A DNA stretch of 64,000 bases from the NCBI GenBank assembly GCA_030490835.1, contig CM059971.1, forward strand, positions 104,536,095 through 104,600,094. The letters run 5' to 3'. This DNA is from Annona cherimola. Taxonomy: Eukaryota > Streptophyta > Magnoliopsida > Magnoliales > Annonaceae. Below the pieces are notes generated by a model. That model made no database searches. It saw only the letters and a program-made list of their open reading frames with translations, and was not told where the DNA came from. Both the position numbers and the translations under genes were made by a program. Positions 29,561 to 41,702 of this stretch are shown here, in pieces (within the stretch, counting starts at the first letter, position 1; every line of letters starts with the position of its first letter).

Positions 29561-29905
29561 CGGTGCAGCGTCACTGCACCGGAACAGCGGTGCAGTAGCC
29601 CAAAAATGGGCCCCACATGATCATGAAATTATGATCTACTCCACCCATTGTATTTAGAATAATGTATTCTATTACCATACCAATTTTTATCCAAATTAGA
29701 TACTTTAAAGTTGTTATTTACATCAAACTATTTTATTACGTTGGATTTATACCATTTTCAGATGGTGGCCATATACATATCTGATTGGGATGAAAATTGG
29801 TATGGTAATAGAATACATTATTCTAAATACAATGGGTGGAGTAGATCATGATTTCATGATCATGTGGGGCCCATTTCAGCGATGCTGCACCGAAAATTTC
29901 GGTGC
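29561..29905. mobile_element. TIR element, ~345 bp, arms ~125 bp
   Basis: The left arm has 'cggtgcag', 'tgggccccacatgatcatga', 'gatctactccacccattgta' and 'ctattaccataccaattttt'. The right arm carries the same blocks inverted at about 95 percent identity. The outer 25 bp are themselves rich in inverted 'gtgcagc/ctgcacc' motifs. Non-coding MITE-type element. Confidence 0.88.
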
Positions 29906-30725
29906 ATTCCTATATATATATATATTTTGCAACCTAGATGGAAAAACCCAAGTTATCAACATGCTAGTGTTGAAGGTTCAAGTTAACACGCGATTTCCCA
30001 TTTTATTTATTATAGAATATATTTTATATATAATATCTCCATAATATCTTTTATATTTGCATATTTTATATTATTTATATTTAGGTTTGAACACATATTT
30101 GATATATTGTAATTATATTATAAATAAAATATATTATTTTCACTTATATTTATCTTCATATTTATATCATTTACTCTTATGTTCATGAATTTTATTCATT
30201 TATTTTATTTTTGATGTTAAATTTTCCAATAGAGATATTATTTATATTGTTATATTTCCTAAAAATCTTTAGCTTGACCATGTATTAATATGTTTACTTA
30301 CATGATTTATTGTTATTATATGTTAATATAAAATTATAAACTTATCACTTTTAAATAAAATATAAATTTATTAACTTAAATTTAAACTCAAAACTTAACT
30401 CAAACCCAATTTCAAAAATAAAATTAGGATTTAAGTTTTACAAATAAAATAAAAATAAAAATTAAAGTTAATATTTTATAAACAAAATTAAAATCAATAT
30501 TAAAGTTGAGGTGACCTTGAGTTTCTAAGCCTAAGTTGCACCCTAAACCATGAGAAATAATGGGAGCATATTTCCTAACGTAGCTATTAACTTCATAAAT
30601 CATCCTTTTTTTATTTTTATTTTTATTTTTTAATTATTTTCCCTGCAAACTATCTTCATAAAATCTATTTATTTCAACTCTATTTTTGTCATTTCCCATC
30701 CGGTGCACATTTTTTAAAATATTTT
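29906..30725. other. AT-rich intergenic sequence
   Basis: Very AT-rich, with a (TA)n stretch near 29911-29925. I see no gene, RNA or element ends. Confidence 0.55.
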
Positions 30726-30995
30726 GGGTGTGTTTAGGAATGGATAAAACTTTCGGTGAAAATTTTATAAAATAAAAGTTGTCAAATAACGTGATATGAT
30801 AAGAGTAATGATGAGGAGTAAAGATGATAAAGTTAAAATAAATAGGTTAGTTGTACGAGTAATTGTATAGAAATGATTGAAAAGTAGAGTAGTTATACAA
30901 GAAAATGATTAAAAAATACGATAGTTGTACAGAGTGAAAAGTTTTAGATCGAAAAATTTTAACTTGACATTTTATACTTATTGCCAAACACACCC
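30726..30995. mobile_element. Complete MITE, 270 bp, TSD TTT
   Basis: GGGTGTGTTT at 30726 and AAACACACCC ending at 30995 form the inverted termini. TTT stands on both sides (30723-30725 and 30996-30998). The internal sequence matches 28664-28954 throughout. Confidence 0.88.
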
Positions 30996-30999
30996 TTTC

Positions 31000-31380
31000 T
31001 TTTCATTTTTCATCACATTCGGCATTCCACGGTCGCATCAAATTTCGCCCTCCCAGACTTCCCCCAGACATTCCCGCTGCTCAGTGAGATGTGCACCGCT
31101 GCGCAAGCTCAAATCCTTTTTTATTTTAACCGCACTTGTGTCGCGCGTGTATGGAGTATCTCATTAAAAGCGGAGGAGATTTCTTGCCACTTATTTTTAA
31201 AATCCAAAATAAATATTTAAAAATCTTAAAAAATAGTAAAAATTAATATATACATTAAATACACTTAAGTTAACAAGTTTATGAAAAAAAAATAAAAAAT
31301 AAAAAAATAGGTATATCCTCCCAGAAGCATAGGATCAGAATTCGAAGCAACGCAGCAGAGTGGACAAGGACAACACAATT
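31000..31380. other. Low-copy stretch plus half of a foldback repeat
   Basis: 31010-31150 is GC-richer without a recognisable product. 31190-31320 ('tgccacttatttttaaaatcc', 'atacattaaatacactta', ending 'aataggtatatcctccc') resembles one arm of the foldback element at 61338-61620. Confidence 0.45.
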
Positions 31381-31389
31381 TGTCACAAG

Positions 31390-32740
31390 CAAAAACAGGC
31401 TGGGATGCCATTACAAAGCCATTCAATGCACCTGTTCGCAATCTTACCGCAAGTGCACGGGTCGTAGATTGTAGTATATAAATTATCGTTCCACAGGGAA
31501 TTTGGGACTATAAATTTTACTTTTAAACGCTTTCGTGTCAGATATGGAGAGAATATAACAAATAAAATAGAAAAGTGGGGAGAAAATGCAGTAAATAAAA
31601 GGGAAAGAAAATAAATAAAATGGGAAGAAGTGCAAATTAAAAATGAGAAGAGAAAGCTAAAGTGCAAATACCTAGGGTCTAGGATTTCACATGCGTATTT
31701 TGCAACGGGTAGTGGTATAATTATTTAATTTGGATATTGTTTGTTAAAGGAGAACAAACCCTAATTTATCCTTGCACCTTCTCTCGAAACCTACAAGGTG
31801 TACCCTAATTTTCTTAACCACCTATTCTCATGGGATTAAGTTAATTAGAATCCATTAAGTTCTGTGGTTTGTTCATGTAATTCCTCAAGGTTATCATGCC
31901 TACTTTCATGGACTTAGATTTCCAGGTTTAATATCTTGATTTTCGTATATTAGATTTTTACCTTTCGGTTTCATCGCCTAATATATGGAATCATGCAAAA
32001 GTACGGGCCCATGTACAAAGCAAACATAAAAATCACAATATATTAAATTAATAAAAATATCCATCATAAATAAATTAAAAATCCACACCACATTGCATTG
32101 TACGCATGCTATATCCTAAACCCTAGATTTGGGATTTAACCAAGCATGTTTAAGTTCAAAATAAAAATAAAATTACAACCCATCTTAAACAAGATAACAA
32201 AAATTAAAAAGGGAAAAGATAGAAAAACTTATTGGTATGAAGCCCCGATGGTTTGTCGGCTACTCCACGCAACTCGCCGGTCTGCCTTTTTGCCCGTGCT
32301 CTCCACCTTGCTTTTGCTCTCTTTCTTTCTCGGAATTTTTTTTTTCGTCTGCCAAATGCTGTGCGTGCCAAATCTCTGCTCTCTTTTCTGCTGCAAATGA
32401 ACTCCCTTTTATAGCCGAAAACTGCACACAAGTGGGCCCCATTAATTTAACGCACTTCATGCGAATGAGCATGCTGGTTGTTATTGATGCTTGGTGGGGT
32501 CCATGGCTTAAATGTGCTACTGAAATGTTGCTGCATTTCACGTGAATGGGGACATAAATGTGTGGGGTCCATGCATTAAATGTGCTACTGAAATGTTGCT
32601 GCATTTCACGTGAATGAGGACATAAATGTGTGGGGTCCATGCATTTAATGTTTGATGCATTCTCACGTGAATGGTTGGTGAGAGAAAAAAAAAAAGGTAG
32701 CTATGCAATTTAATTGGCAGCGTGATGGACGGCTGTTTGC
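31390..32740. repeat. Probable retrotransposon LTR/UTR fragment
   Basis: 'gcaagtgcacgggtcgt' followed by 'tagtatataaattatcg' and 'ttccacagggaat' (31450-31505) is a motif set I associate with LTRs or untranslated parts of large plant Ty3/gypsy elements. It is followed by diverse non-coding sequence, a TATA-like and CT-rich part and a tandem repeat (32490-32650). I cannot define its ends or a TSD, nor find PBS or coding domains. Open frames on both strands here look like chance. Confidence 0.4.
32490..32650. repeat. Tandem repeat of ~76 bp, about 2.2 copies
   Basis: Unit contains 'tggggtccatg', 'aaatgtgctactgaaatgtt', 'gctgcatttcacgtgaatg' and 'gacataaatg'. Two units are almost identical and a third is partial. 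The segment shows a CACGTG G-box core in each unit, which may be fortuitous. Confidence 0.85.
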
Positions 32741-33110
32741 TGAATTTTCTGGACAGCGTGATCTTGATGTTTGGACGGCTGATAAATGGATTCCCTGCAT
32801 AAAAATATTTAAATCATTAATTCATCAAAAAAAATCATTAGTGGGTTTTAAAAAACCATTTAATTTCATGGCAACAGATAAAATAATTTCAAGCTAAAAG
32901 ATTATAAAAATTGTTTACATTGCTTGAAATTAATATTTAATACACAAAAGTTGCAAAACCACATTTTAAACCAAATTTCATATTAATATCAATTAATTAA
33001 CCACCGAATTGTTATAAAATGTCCACAAAATATGTTACCAAATTCCAATTATCAGTACCTTGGCAGGTGGACGTCAGCCCTTGAGCACGAAGCACACCAA
33101 AATATGTTCG

Positions 33111-33505
33111 GGCAGTGATAGTGTTCGCCCGCACTAAGTAAATATCTTACTTAGCTCAGTTTAAAATTTTATTTAAAATAATTTTTTTATTTTTTCTTCA
33201 TATACTTATTTATCTAAATACATTTAATATATAAATAAAGTTTTACTATTTTTAGATATGTGTATCTATTTTTTTATTTTTAAAAATAATAATATTTTAA
33301 ATACATATATACACATTTAGATGTTTAAAAATATCAAAAAAATAGATAAATATATTTAAAAATAGTAAAACTTGGTCTATATGTTAAATATACTTAGATA
33401 AACAAGTGTATGAAGAAAAAAATAAATTTTTTTTGTTGTAAATAGGTTTTTTAAGGTGGGTTAAGTGGGACATTTACTTAGCCTAGGCTAACATAATCAC
33501 TCATC
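33111..33505. mobile_element. Mutator-type foldback MITE, copy 2
   Basis: Arms 'gcactaagtaaatatctta' (left) and 'cctaggctaacataatcac' (right) are inverted and related to 26603-27002, with 'tacttatttatctaaataca' inside. More diverged than copy 3; I found no clear TSD. Confidence 0.75.
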
Positions 33506-33514
33506 ATTATCTTC

Positions 33515-33912
33515 GAGGAATGATTTTGTTAACCCGGGCTAATTAAATGTCTCATTTAGCCCACATCAAAAATCCTATTTAAAACAACTTTCTTTACTTT
33601 TTTCTTCATACGCTTGTTTATCTAAGTGTATTTAATATATAAATCAAGTTTTACCATTTTTGGATATGTGTATAGATTTTTTTAGATTTTTAAAAATAAG
33701 AGTATTTTAAATATATATATACACATAGATGTTTAAAAATATCAAATAAATAGATAAACATATTCAAAAATGGTAAAACTTGGTCTATATGTTAAATACA
33801 CTTAGATAAACAAGTGTACGAAGAAAAAAGTAAAAAAAAGTTGTTGTAAATAGTTTTTTAAGGTAGGCTAAGTGGGACATTTACTTTGTCCGGGCTAACA
33901 GGATCACTCATC
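33515..33912. mobile_element. Mutator-type foldback MITE, copy 3, 398 bp
   Basis: Begins 'gaggaatgattttgttaacc', ends 'ccgggctaacaggatcact'. It is flanked by ATTATCTTC (33506-33514) and AGTATCTTC (33913-33921), a 9-bp duplication with one mismatch. It sits immediately beside copy 2. Confidence 0.85.
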
Positions 33913-34283
33913 AGTATCTTCACATGATAGTTTACAAACTATCTTAATCGACGTTCGCAACGAATGCAATGCACGGACGTGTCCGGATTTCAGTTTTGGG
34001 TTAGTTTTGTAAATTGAATTTTTATGTGGAGTACATAGTAGGAAACGAAATAATGAAAATTGTATTATTAACACAAGATAATAAGGAAAAATTAAAAATA
34101 AATATGATAGTTATAAAGAAAAATAACTGGAATATAAAAGGTAAAATTAGAAAAATAGAATTATTAAAATGACGTATTATGTATTGGAGAGCGGGAAGGA
34201 TTGTATGTTCTCCACCATTCTCCACCCCATCACAAGTACCATTGTTGCCCAAATGTCCTTAGGATGAGATTTCAGGCTGTTTG

Positions 34284-36800
34284 TGTGGCGCCCCGAACCG
34301 AGGTGCCTAGAAGCCTTACTCCGGAATCGTTTTGATTAGTAAACGTGACTCAGGATTGTTGCCTTGATCACACGGCAGGATTTTTTTTTATCAACAATAT
34401 ATGAAAAATTCTCATCATTCATCCAATTTGAAATATATTTCACATAACACAGTTATGATAAAAAATTATTCCATAAACATTTTCATAAAAATATTTCTTT
34501 CTATCTCAAAATTACCATCGTTGTCTTTACATAAAGTTTACATATACATCATTTATATCAAAAACTACATAACACTTGGCATGCTGCCTTCATCATCATT
34601 TTCTGTCTGTTGTTGAAAAAGCATGAGTGAGTAATAATACTCAGTAAACAAGCCATATATAATTTTTCAATCATTTTCATGCATTTCATAAAATGCAAAT
34701 GCAATGCATACATAGCATTCATGACATTCCTTTGGATGCGATGCTAGCTAGGCGCTCATCCATACATGCTCCCATTTCAGGGAGGTCGCCGCCGGTCTGG
34801 GCCTATTAAGCGACTTGATAATAGTGAGGGGGACATCTGGTCCGCTTACTATCTCGACTAAGACCTATTCCTCGTCCACATGCTCATTTACATACACATG
34901 CCAGCATGATATTTGCAAATCATAAATAATTTCATAAAAAATGTTTAATAAATAATTTAACAAAGCGAACTTCAATTCATGTAAAGCAGTTATAGGTATG
35001 ACCAACCTTAAATAAATTTCATAAAGCAATTTACAACAATTTGCAATCATTTTGAAAATAATTTGCAAAAGATATAACTTGCTTACCTTCTCAGCGGGTG
35101 TCTTCGACCTTTTCTTTTCCTTTTCCTATTCAAGGAAAAAGGATAATTTTATTTCTTCTATTCAAGCTGCTTCCCATGCATGCTCTGTAATATTTGGGCA
35201 TTATTTCTTTATATAGATATTTTTATCCATAGGTTCCTCAAAATTTTCATCATTATATTTAAATATTAATCTCAAATTTTCTCCAAAATCACGCTGTTTA
35301 CTGTAGTAGATTCCTGTAGCAGTTACTATTCATCCGAGGTTATTGTTCACAGATACGTGGTTACTGTTCATGGGTTCCAAAAATTAATATTTTTTCACAA
35401 ATAAAAATACCATGACATACCTTATGCCTAGTATATCATAGGACATTTCATACATTTTGAATTTATCATGATTTACTTGGCAAAAAAAATCATTTTCTCC
35501 ATATACTAAAAATCAACATAAATTCACTTAAGCATAATCCTTGATTTCAAAAATCATTAAATTAATATATCATCATTTCAATATCATATTTATCATAATC
35601 ATACATCTTAAATCATCATTTATCAATTTTGGAGCATTATTTTCACATATCATATGTTATCTTCCCGAATACCCCATCTTCGCTCCAAATTTTTGATGTT
35701 TTGGCATAATTCCATTCAAACGTTATATCTATACTTATTTTCTCATGCTTAGGCATTATCTAAGCATGTTTTACCCTACTTAACATCTAAAAGAAATTTG
35801 GGTAGAAATCACTTACCCGAAGTGGAGATATGCCATTTTTTTCTCACATTTTCTCTCTCTAACTTCCTCCTTTTCTTCCTTGAACGTGTGGGAAAGTTTG
35901 GGAACTGAAAATTTTCAAATGGAGCTGGGTTTTGGATGCCTTGGACGTCCACCCCCTGCTGCCCTATTTATAGGATTGGATTTTTCAAGAATTTGAAATT
36001 TACCCCCTAGTTTTGAGGTATTTAATTATAAATTGGTATTTCTTTTTAATTTTGAAAAATTATTTGAGTCATGTGCTGCCCACCCTAGGCCTGCTCCAGC
36101 CACCCTATTGCATCCCTATTTTTAACCTATTTTTTGATTTTTTAAAATTAATTAAATTAGGCTAAATTAATCTTAGCCATTGATTAAAGATGATGATGAT
36201 TAATGACCATTGATCTTGGTCAAACCTCCAGCCACCCTAGCCTGCTCCAGCTCCTACAGTAGCTGCCTTTTAATTAAATTTTTATTTTTTTATTATTTAT
36301 TTTATTTAAAAAGTCAAAAGTAGAATTAATTAAAGTTAAGCTACTTTTTGGATCATCATTTGACGTTTCATCTTGACCCTTGATTTGTGATTTTCATCAC
36401 ATATTAACCCATTCATCATGTCCATTATGAATTTTTAACCATCCATAAAAAATTTCATCGAATTTCGACGCCCGGATTGCAATTTATGAATTTTTTCTAT
36501 TTTTCCACAAAAATCCAAATTTGGATTAAAATATTCAAAAGAATTGCTATTTCGCCATGTAATGATTAAATCTCTATTTTGTCTTTTTATGATTAAGTTA
36601 ATTCAAGTGATTAACTCTTAATCACGTGTCTTAATCCCCGATTACTATTCACGGGGTTAAATTCTTAATTGCATTATTTCAATCTCCAATATACATATTC
36701 ATCAATATAATTCATGAATTTTCATTTATCATAAAAATAATTACAAAAGAATCTGGAGTTACAATTGTCGAAATGATTCGTATATTGTCGGGGTTTCACA
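34284..36800 (-). repeat. 3' LTR of the chromovirus (2,517 bp)
   Basis: Plus-strand ends 'tgtggcgccccgaacc' and 'ggggtttcaca'. It aligns with 41703-43417 but carries about 0.8 kb (roughly 34697-35506) absent from the other LTR. The two otherwise differ by scattered substitutions, so the insertion is not very recent. Confidence 0.95.
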
Positions 36801-36813
36801 ATCCTCCCCCCTT
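36801..36813 (-). other. Polypurine tract
   Basis: Minus strand AAGGGGGGAGGAT directly abuts the 3' LTR, where plus-strand synthesis is primed. Confidence 0.92.
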
Positions 36814-36835
36814 ACAATAGGTTTCGTCCCGAAAC

Positions 36836-36990
36836 CTATCTTGCTTTGAACAATTGAGGATATTTCCTTTCAACCTCTTCTCGTAGCTCCCATATGGCTT
36901 CGGACTCCGAATATCGATTCCATTATACCTTTATATATTCGATTTCTCTGTTCCGAAGCTTCTTGATTTTGAAATCTAATATTTTGATTG
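36836..36990 (-). pseudogene. Chromodomain remnant
   Basis: After IKILDFKIKKLRNREIEYIK and V there is a TAA where a Gln codon is expected, then WNRYSESEAIWELREEVERK and YPQLFKAR ending in TAG (36836-36838). This is the C-terminal chromodomain of chromoviruses, used to steer insertion toward marked chromatin. Confidence 0.8.
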
Positions 36991-38248
36991 GCCTTTTTTC
37001 ATAGTTCAAGTGTTCTTGGATCGGCAAATTCTCCGCTATCAACACATGGGTAGGATCGAAAACATATTTCCTTAACATGGAGATATGAAACACATTGTGG
37101 ATGACACTTAGGGCTGGTGGCAGAGCTATTCTATAGGCTAAATTGCCTATCTTTTTCAAAACTTCAAAGGGCCCAACATATCTTGGGTTTAATTTTCTCC
37201 TCTTTCCAAACCGGGTGACTCCTTTGAATTGTGTTACTTTGACAAATACGTGATCCCCAACTTGAATATTCAAATCCCTTCTTTTACAATCGATGTAACT
37301 CTTTTGACTGCTCTGGGCTGTGAGTATACACTGGCGAATTACTTGAACTTTTTCTGTCATTCTCTTTGAGAGGTCTGGAGCCAATTTCCTTTCTCCCACT
37401 TCATCCCAGTTTAGAGGAGTTCTACATTTCCGTCCATATAAAGCTTCAAATGGGGTCATTTGAATACTTGTTTGATAACTGTTGTTATAAACAAATTCTG
37501 TCATAGCCAAATACTCATCCCATGATCCTCCAAATTCTACTATGCACATCCTTAGCATATCCTCAACTACTTGATTTACCATTTATGTCTGCCCAACAGT
37601 TTGAGGATGAAATGTTGTGCTGAACTTTAGCTGTGTACCTAAGGTTTGATATAAACTTTTCCAAAATCGAGACGTACAACTAGAATCTCGATCGGAAACT
37701 ATTGACTCAAGTACTCCATGCAGTCGCACTATCTCTTTATAATAGATCTTAGCTAGTCGCTCAGCAGTAAAAATTTTCTTGATGGCCAGGAAATGAGCTA
37801 CTTTTGATAATCTATCAACTATTACCCATATAACATCATTTTCATTTTGGGTTCTTGACAACCCGTTAATAAAATCCATAGTAATATCAACCCATTTCCA
37901 TTCTGGGACTTCTAGCGACTGTAATTTTTCAGGGGTCCTTTGATGATCAGCCTTAACCCTTTGACATGTTAGGCACTTCGCCACATATTTAGCAATTTCT
38001 CTCTTCATATTATTCCACCAATACATCTTTTTGATGTCTTGATACATCTTGGTGCTACCTGGATGCATCGAAAATGGAGAGAAATGTGCTTCTTTCAATA
38101 TATGTTCCTTTATTTTCTCTTGATTGGGTATACACAGGCGATCCCTATATCTGTACATCCTTTGTTCATCTTGAATATATTCTCTAAGATTTTTCTTGAT
38201 CATTTTCTCCACATAATTCTTGAAATCCTCATTTTCTTGTTGAGCCAT
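36960..38248 (-). pseudogene. Chromovirus integrase (broken at the catalytic Glu)
   Basis: Zinc-finger end [20 protein letters not shown], then [12 protein letters not shown] with catalytic Asp 1 and [15 protein letters not shown] with Asp 2. The third catalytic position, Glu of the usual 'GQTE' motif, is a TAA stop at 37583-37585. The frame resumes at VNQVVEDMLRMC. The C-terminal part contains KLNPRYVGPFEVLKKIG and YRIALPPALSVIHNVFHISM, the GPY/F module. Confidence 0.92.
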
Positions 38249-38278
38249 TTTAATTTGTTCAAATAAATTCGACTGAAT

Positions 38279-38760
38279 TTATAATTGAGACAATCTGAAT
38301 TGTACCCCAGGTGGGCTTACAATTAATTCTAATTGTCTCAATTCTTGTAGTAGTCCTTCTTCCTTTGTGATGAGATGTGCTAAGTTAACATTTCTACTTA
38401 GCGCATCGGCTACTATATTAGCTTTGCCTGGATGATATAAAATGTCGAGGTCATAATCCTTGAGTAGCTCGAGCCATCTTCTTTGCCTCATATCTAACTC
38501 CTTTTGAGTAAAAATGTACTTGAGACTTTTATGATAAGTATAAACTTCACATTTAACTCCATATAAATAATGTCTCCAAATTTTCAAGGCAAAGACTACT
38601 GTTGCCAATTCTAAATCATGGGTTGGATAGTTTACCTCATTTGACTTGAGTTGCCTGGATGCGTATGATATAACTTTTCTATTTTGCATTAGTACACATC
38701 CTAATCCTTTCTTTGAGGCGTCACTATAGATTACAAATCCTTCATTCTTCGTAGGTAGTG
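38279..38760 (-). pseudogene. Chromovirus RNase H (broken)
   Basis: Reads [40 protein letters not shown], then [20 protein letters not shown] and [16 protein letters not shown]. The family motif is 'DHKSL'; here the Asp is Tyr, so a metal-binding residue is lost. Confidence 0.88.
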
Positions 38761-39830
38761 TTAGAATTAGCGCTTTTACTAGTCTTTTCTTTAATTCATG
38801 GAAATTATTCTCACATTCCTATACCTAATTCCTTTCCTTGTCAGCTTTGTGAGTGGAGCTGACAATTGTGAAAATCCTTCCACAAACCTTCTATAGCAGT
38901 CAGTTAGTCCTAGAAAACTTCTTATTTCCGTGATATTTGTTGGTTATGGCCACTTTGTTATTGCCTCAATTTTTTGAGGATCTACCTGTACTCCCTTCTC
39001 GGAAATAATGTGACCGAGAAAGGCTACATGTTTCAACCAAAATTCACATTTTTTGAATTTAGCATATAATTTCTCCCTTCAGAGAATTTCCAATACTATC
39101 TTCAAATGTTTCTCATGCTCTTCTTCTATCTTTGAATAAATCAATATATCGTCAATGAATACCACCACAAATTGATCAAAAAACTCTCGAAAAATCCTGT
39201 TCATCATGTCCATAAATACAGCTGGGGCATTTGTTAGTCCAAATGACATGGCTAAGAATTCATAATGCCCATATCGTGTTCTGAATGCTGTTTTATGAAT
39301 GTCCTTTGGACATATCCTCAACTGGTGGTAACCTGACTGTAAATCAATTTTTGAAAATGTAGAAGTTCCTTTTAATTGATAAAAAAGATCATCTATTCTT
39401 GGGAGTGAGTATTTATTCTTAACCGTTACTTTATTCAATTCTCTGTAATCAATACAGAGTCTCAAACTCCCATCTTTTTTTCTTACAAATAACACTGGAG
39501 CTCCCCAAGGTGATGCACTGGGTCTAATAAACCCTTTATTCAATAAATCTGTACTTTCAACTCAGTCAATTCGGATAGTGCTATCTTATATGGGGCCTTA
39601 GATATTGGGGTTATCCCTGGAACAATTTCTATTTCCATATTCATCTCCCTTTCTGGTGGTAAATTACATAGCTCATTTGGAAAAATATCTAGAAATTCCT
39701 TTACCACTGGAATTTGTTCCATAGGTACACCATCTCTTATTGTGTTTATAGAGACCAGATAGGCTGTACATTGTTGGCGCATCAGCTTAGCTGCTTTCAT
39801 AGCTGATACCATCCTTATTGTGTTTTCTGG
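38700..39830 (-). pseudogene. Chromovirus reverse transcriptase (broken)
   Basis: Fingers and palm are clear: [73 protein letters not shown]-type block and [12 protein letters not shown] with the catalytic Asp pair (about 39140). A frameshift near 39545 separates the N-terminal part and a stop near 39079 ends the palm. The thumb and connection continue only as fragments at 38700-39060. Confidence 0.9.
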
Positions 39831-40215
39831 CTATCTTATTTTACTGATCTCTATTTCATCTTTTGGTGCTTCAAATTGCACCTTTTTATTTCTACAATCA
39901 ATTGTTGCACCCCATTGACTTAGCCAATCCATTCCTAGTATGACATCAAATTTTGTCATTGGTAATAGGATGAGATCAGCTTCTAATATCTTTGTTCCTA
40001 TCCTGATAGGACATGCCTTGCAGATTTGATTTATATTTATCATCTATATACTGGGGATTCTACATGTATAGTACTACTGGTTTCTTCTACCCGAAGTGCG
40101 TGTGTGATTACGAATTTGTATGATATAAATGAATGCGTAGCTCCAGAATCAAATAAAGCTACTGCAGAATTTTCTAAAATATAAATCATACCTGTAATCA
40201 CTTTTTTCTCTATCT
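39831..40215 (-). pseudogene. Chromovirus aspartic protease (broken)
   Basis: Active-site motif LFDSGATHSFIS near 40120-40160, then an in-frame TAG at about 40045, then ILLPMTKFDVILGMDWLSQW and ATIDCRNKKVQF, the C-terminal protease part with the ILGMDWL flap-region motif. It would process the Gag-Pol polyprotein. Confidence 0.85.
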
Positions 40216-40299
40216 CTTGTGACTCCGTTCGGGTGAGGGCTTGGACACATACTGGGTTGGTAGCAGTACTGGGTCGATTAGCGATGGCGGAGACTTTTT

Positions 40300-41516
40300 G
40301 CTAGGTCGACCTCCCTCTAGCTGGTGCTCCTTGTGGCTTATTCGGACAGTTAGGCGAAATGTGTCCGACTTGACCACAGTTGAAGCACTTTATTATCTTG
40401 GCTTCGTCGGTCCCGCAGTTCCAGGCCACATGACCCGCTTGGCCACATTTGTAGCATTTCCCCGTTCATTGTAGACATTCGCCTGAATGGCGTTTGTGTC
40501 AAGTTCTGCAAGTCGGGGTGCTCTTGTCGCTGATCTTCTTTTTCCCGGCAATTTTCCTTTTTCCTTTATTAGTCTCACCTTCCTTGGAGGCTGTAAAGAA
40601 TTATTTTTGAGCTTGCCTAAGCTCTTGAGTCCTCATAGACTCCATCTGCAATGCCCTAGCCCTCTCAATGCTAGAGACATAGTCTTTTATTAATAATGGG
40701 GCTAACCTCTCTATTAGTTGGGGCCTTAATCTCATCTGAAACATTTGTGCCTTATTCTCTGGCACGTTAGCGATCCGTGGCACATATCTTACCAAGGCAT
40801 TGAACTTTGTAGCATATTCTGTAACCGTCATCCTACCTTGGTAGATTTTTTTCAAATTCTATCACCCTTTGGCTTTGTAGCCCTACAGGGAGATATTCTT
40901 TATTGAATTCTTCCAAAAATTCATGCCACGTAACTTGCTCCGGATGTGGCATGGTTACCATTAGTGTTTCCCACCATTCATAAACATCCTTTATCAGTAA
41001 GTGGGTAGCACACAATACTTTCTGCTGATCATTGCAGGGCCATATTCTGAATAATTTCTTAATTTCCGTAATCCACTACTCTGCAATGAGGGGGTCTGGT
41101 TCCCCTGCAAACTTGGGCGGTCTCTGGGCAAGAAAGGCATTGATAGCCTTTTTGTTGGCCTCAAGGAGACTATCCTCCACTCCCCTTGACGTGCCGGGAT
41201 TGGCCGAGGGCCCTGGTCTTTCCCTGTCTCCTCTTGACGGCGGGGCTTGCTGGTTTCGCATCTCTTGTAATAACCCAGCAGTCTGGGTTGTCCATTGCTG
41301 CATAGCTTTCTCGATGGCCATAACAATTCTTTCTTCTATGTCGACCTTTACTTGAGGTCTAGAGCTTTCCTCTCACCGTGGGCGGGTCCTAGAGGTTTGT
41401 TCTTCAGATTCTGCCCTATACGTTCTTTTACTGGCTTCGCCCCTTGCTTGATCTACCGATTCTTCCATTAGGGTCTTTCCTTTGTTGGCTCTTGCTCTAG
41501 CTCTGGTGAGCGGCAT
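40300..41516 (-). pseudogene. Chromovirus gag (broken)
   Basis: Starts at ATG 41516 with a basic MPLTRARARANKGKTL. An in-frame TGA interrupts near 41374 and a TAG lies after PLIAE (about 41076). The Retrotrans_gag core reads WWETLMV and EFLEEFNKEYLPVG, then a frameshift near 40850 leads to GRMTVTEYATKFNAL. After another single-base frameshift come two CCHC zinc knuckles, CYKCGQAGHVAWNC and CFNCGQVGHISPNC (about 40345-40455). Gag would form the virus-like particle and bind RNA; this copy cannot be translated intact. Confidence 0.88.
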
Positions 41517-41681
41517 TTTTAACTTCACAAAACATTCATTAGTATAACATTAATATTTATCATATCATAGTCACATGTTCATACAATTCACATATATTAT
41601 ACATTGTCATCAATGGATCATAATCATAATTTCATGTATCCTAACTTGATCATTTCTTTCATTTTCTGCCTATTTACCAAT

Positions 41682-41697
41682 CCATGCTCTGATACCA
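41682..41697 (-). other. Primer-binding site, tRNA-iMet
   Basis: Minus strand TGGTATCAGAGCATGG lies five bases inside the 5' LTR. TGGTATCAGAGC is the usual plant initiator-methionine tRNA primer site. Confidence 0.95.
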
Positions 41698-41702
41698 ACT
41701 TT

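Noticed and set aside
32204..32640. Overlapping open frames on both strands (up to 126 codons)
   Set aside because: They sit in an LTR-like segment with tandem repeats. The compositions look like chance and no motif is recognisable.
31390..33100. Complete LTR retrotransposon
   Set aside because: LTR-like motifs are present, but there is no second LTR, PBS, PPT or coding domain.
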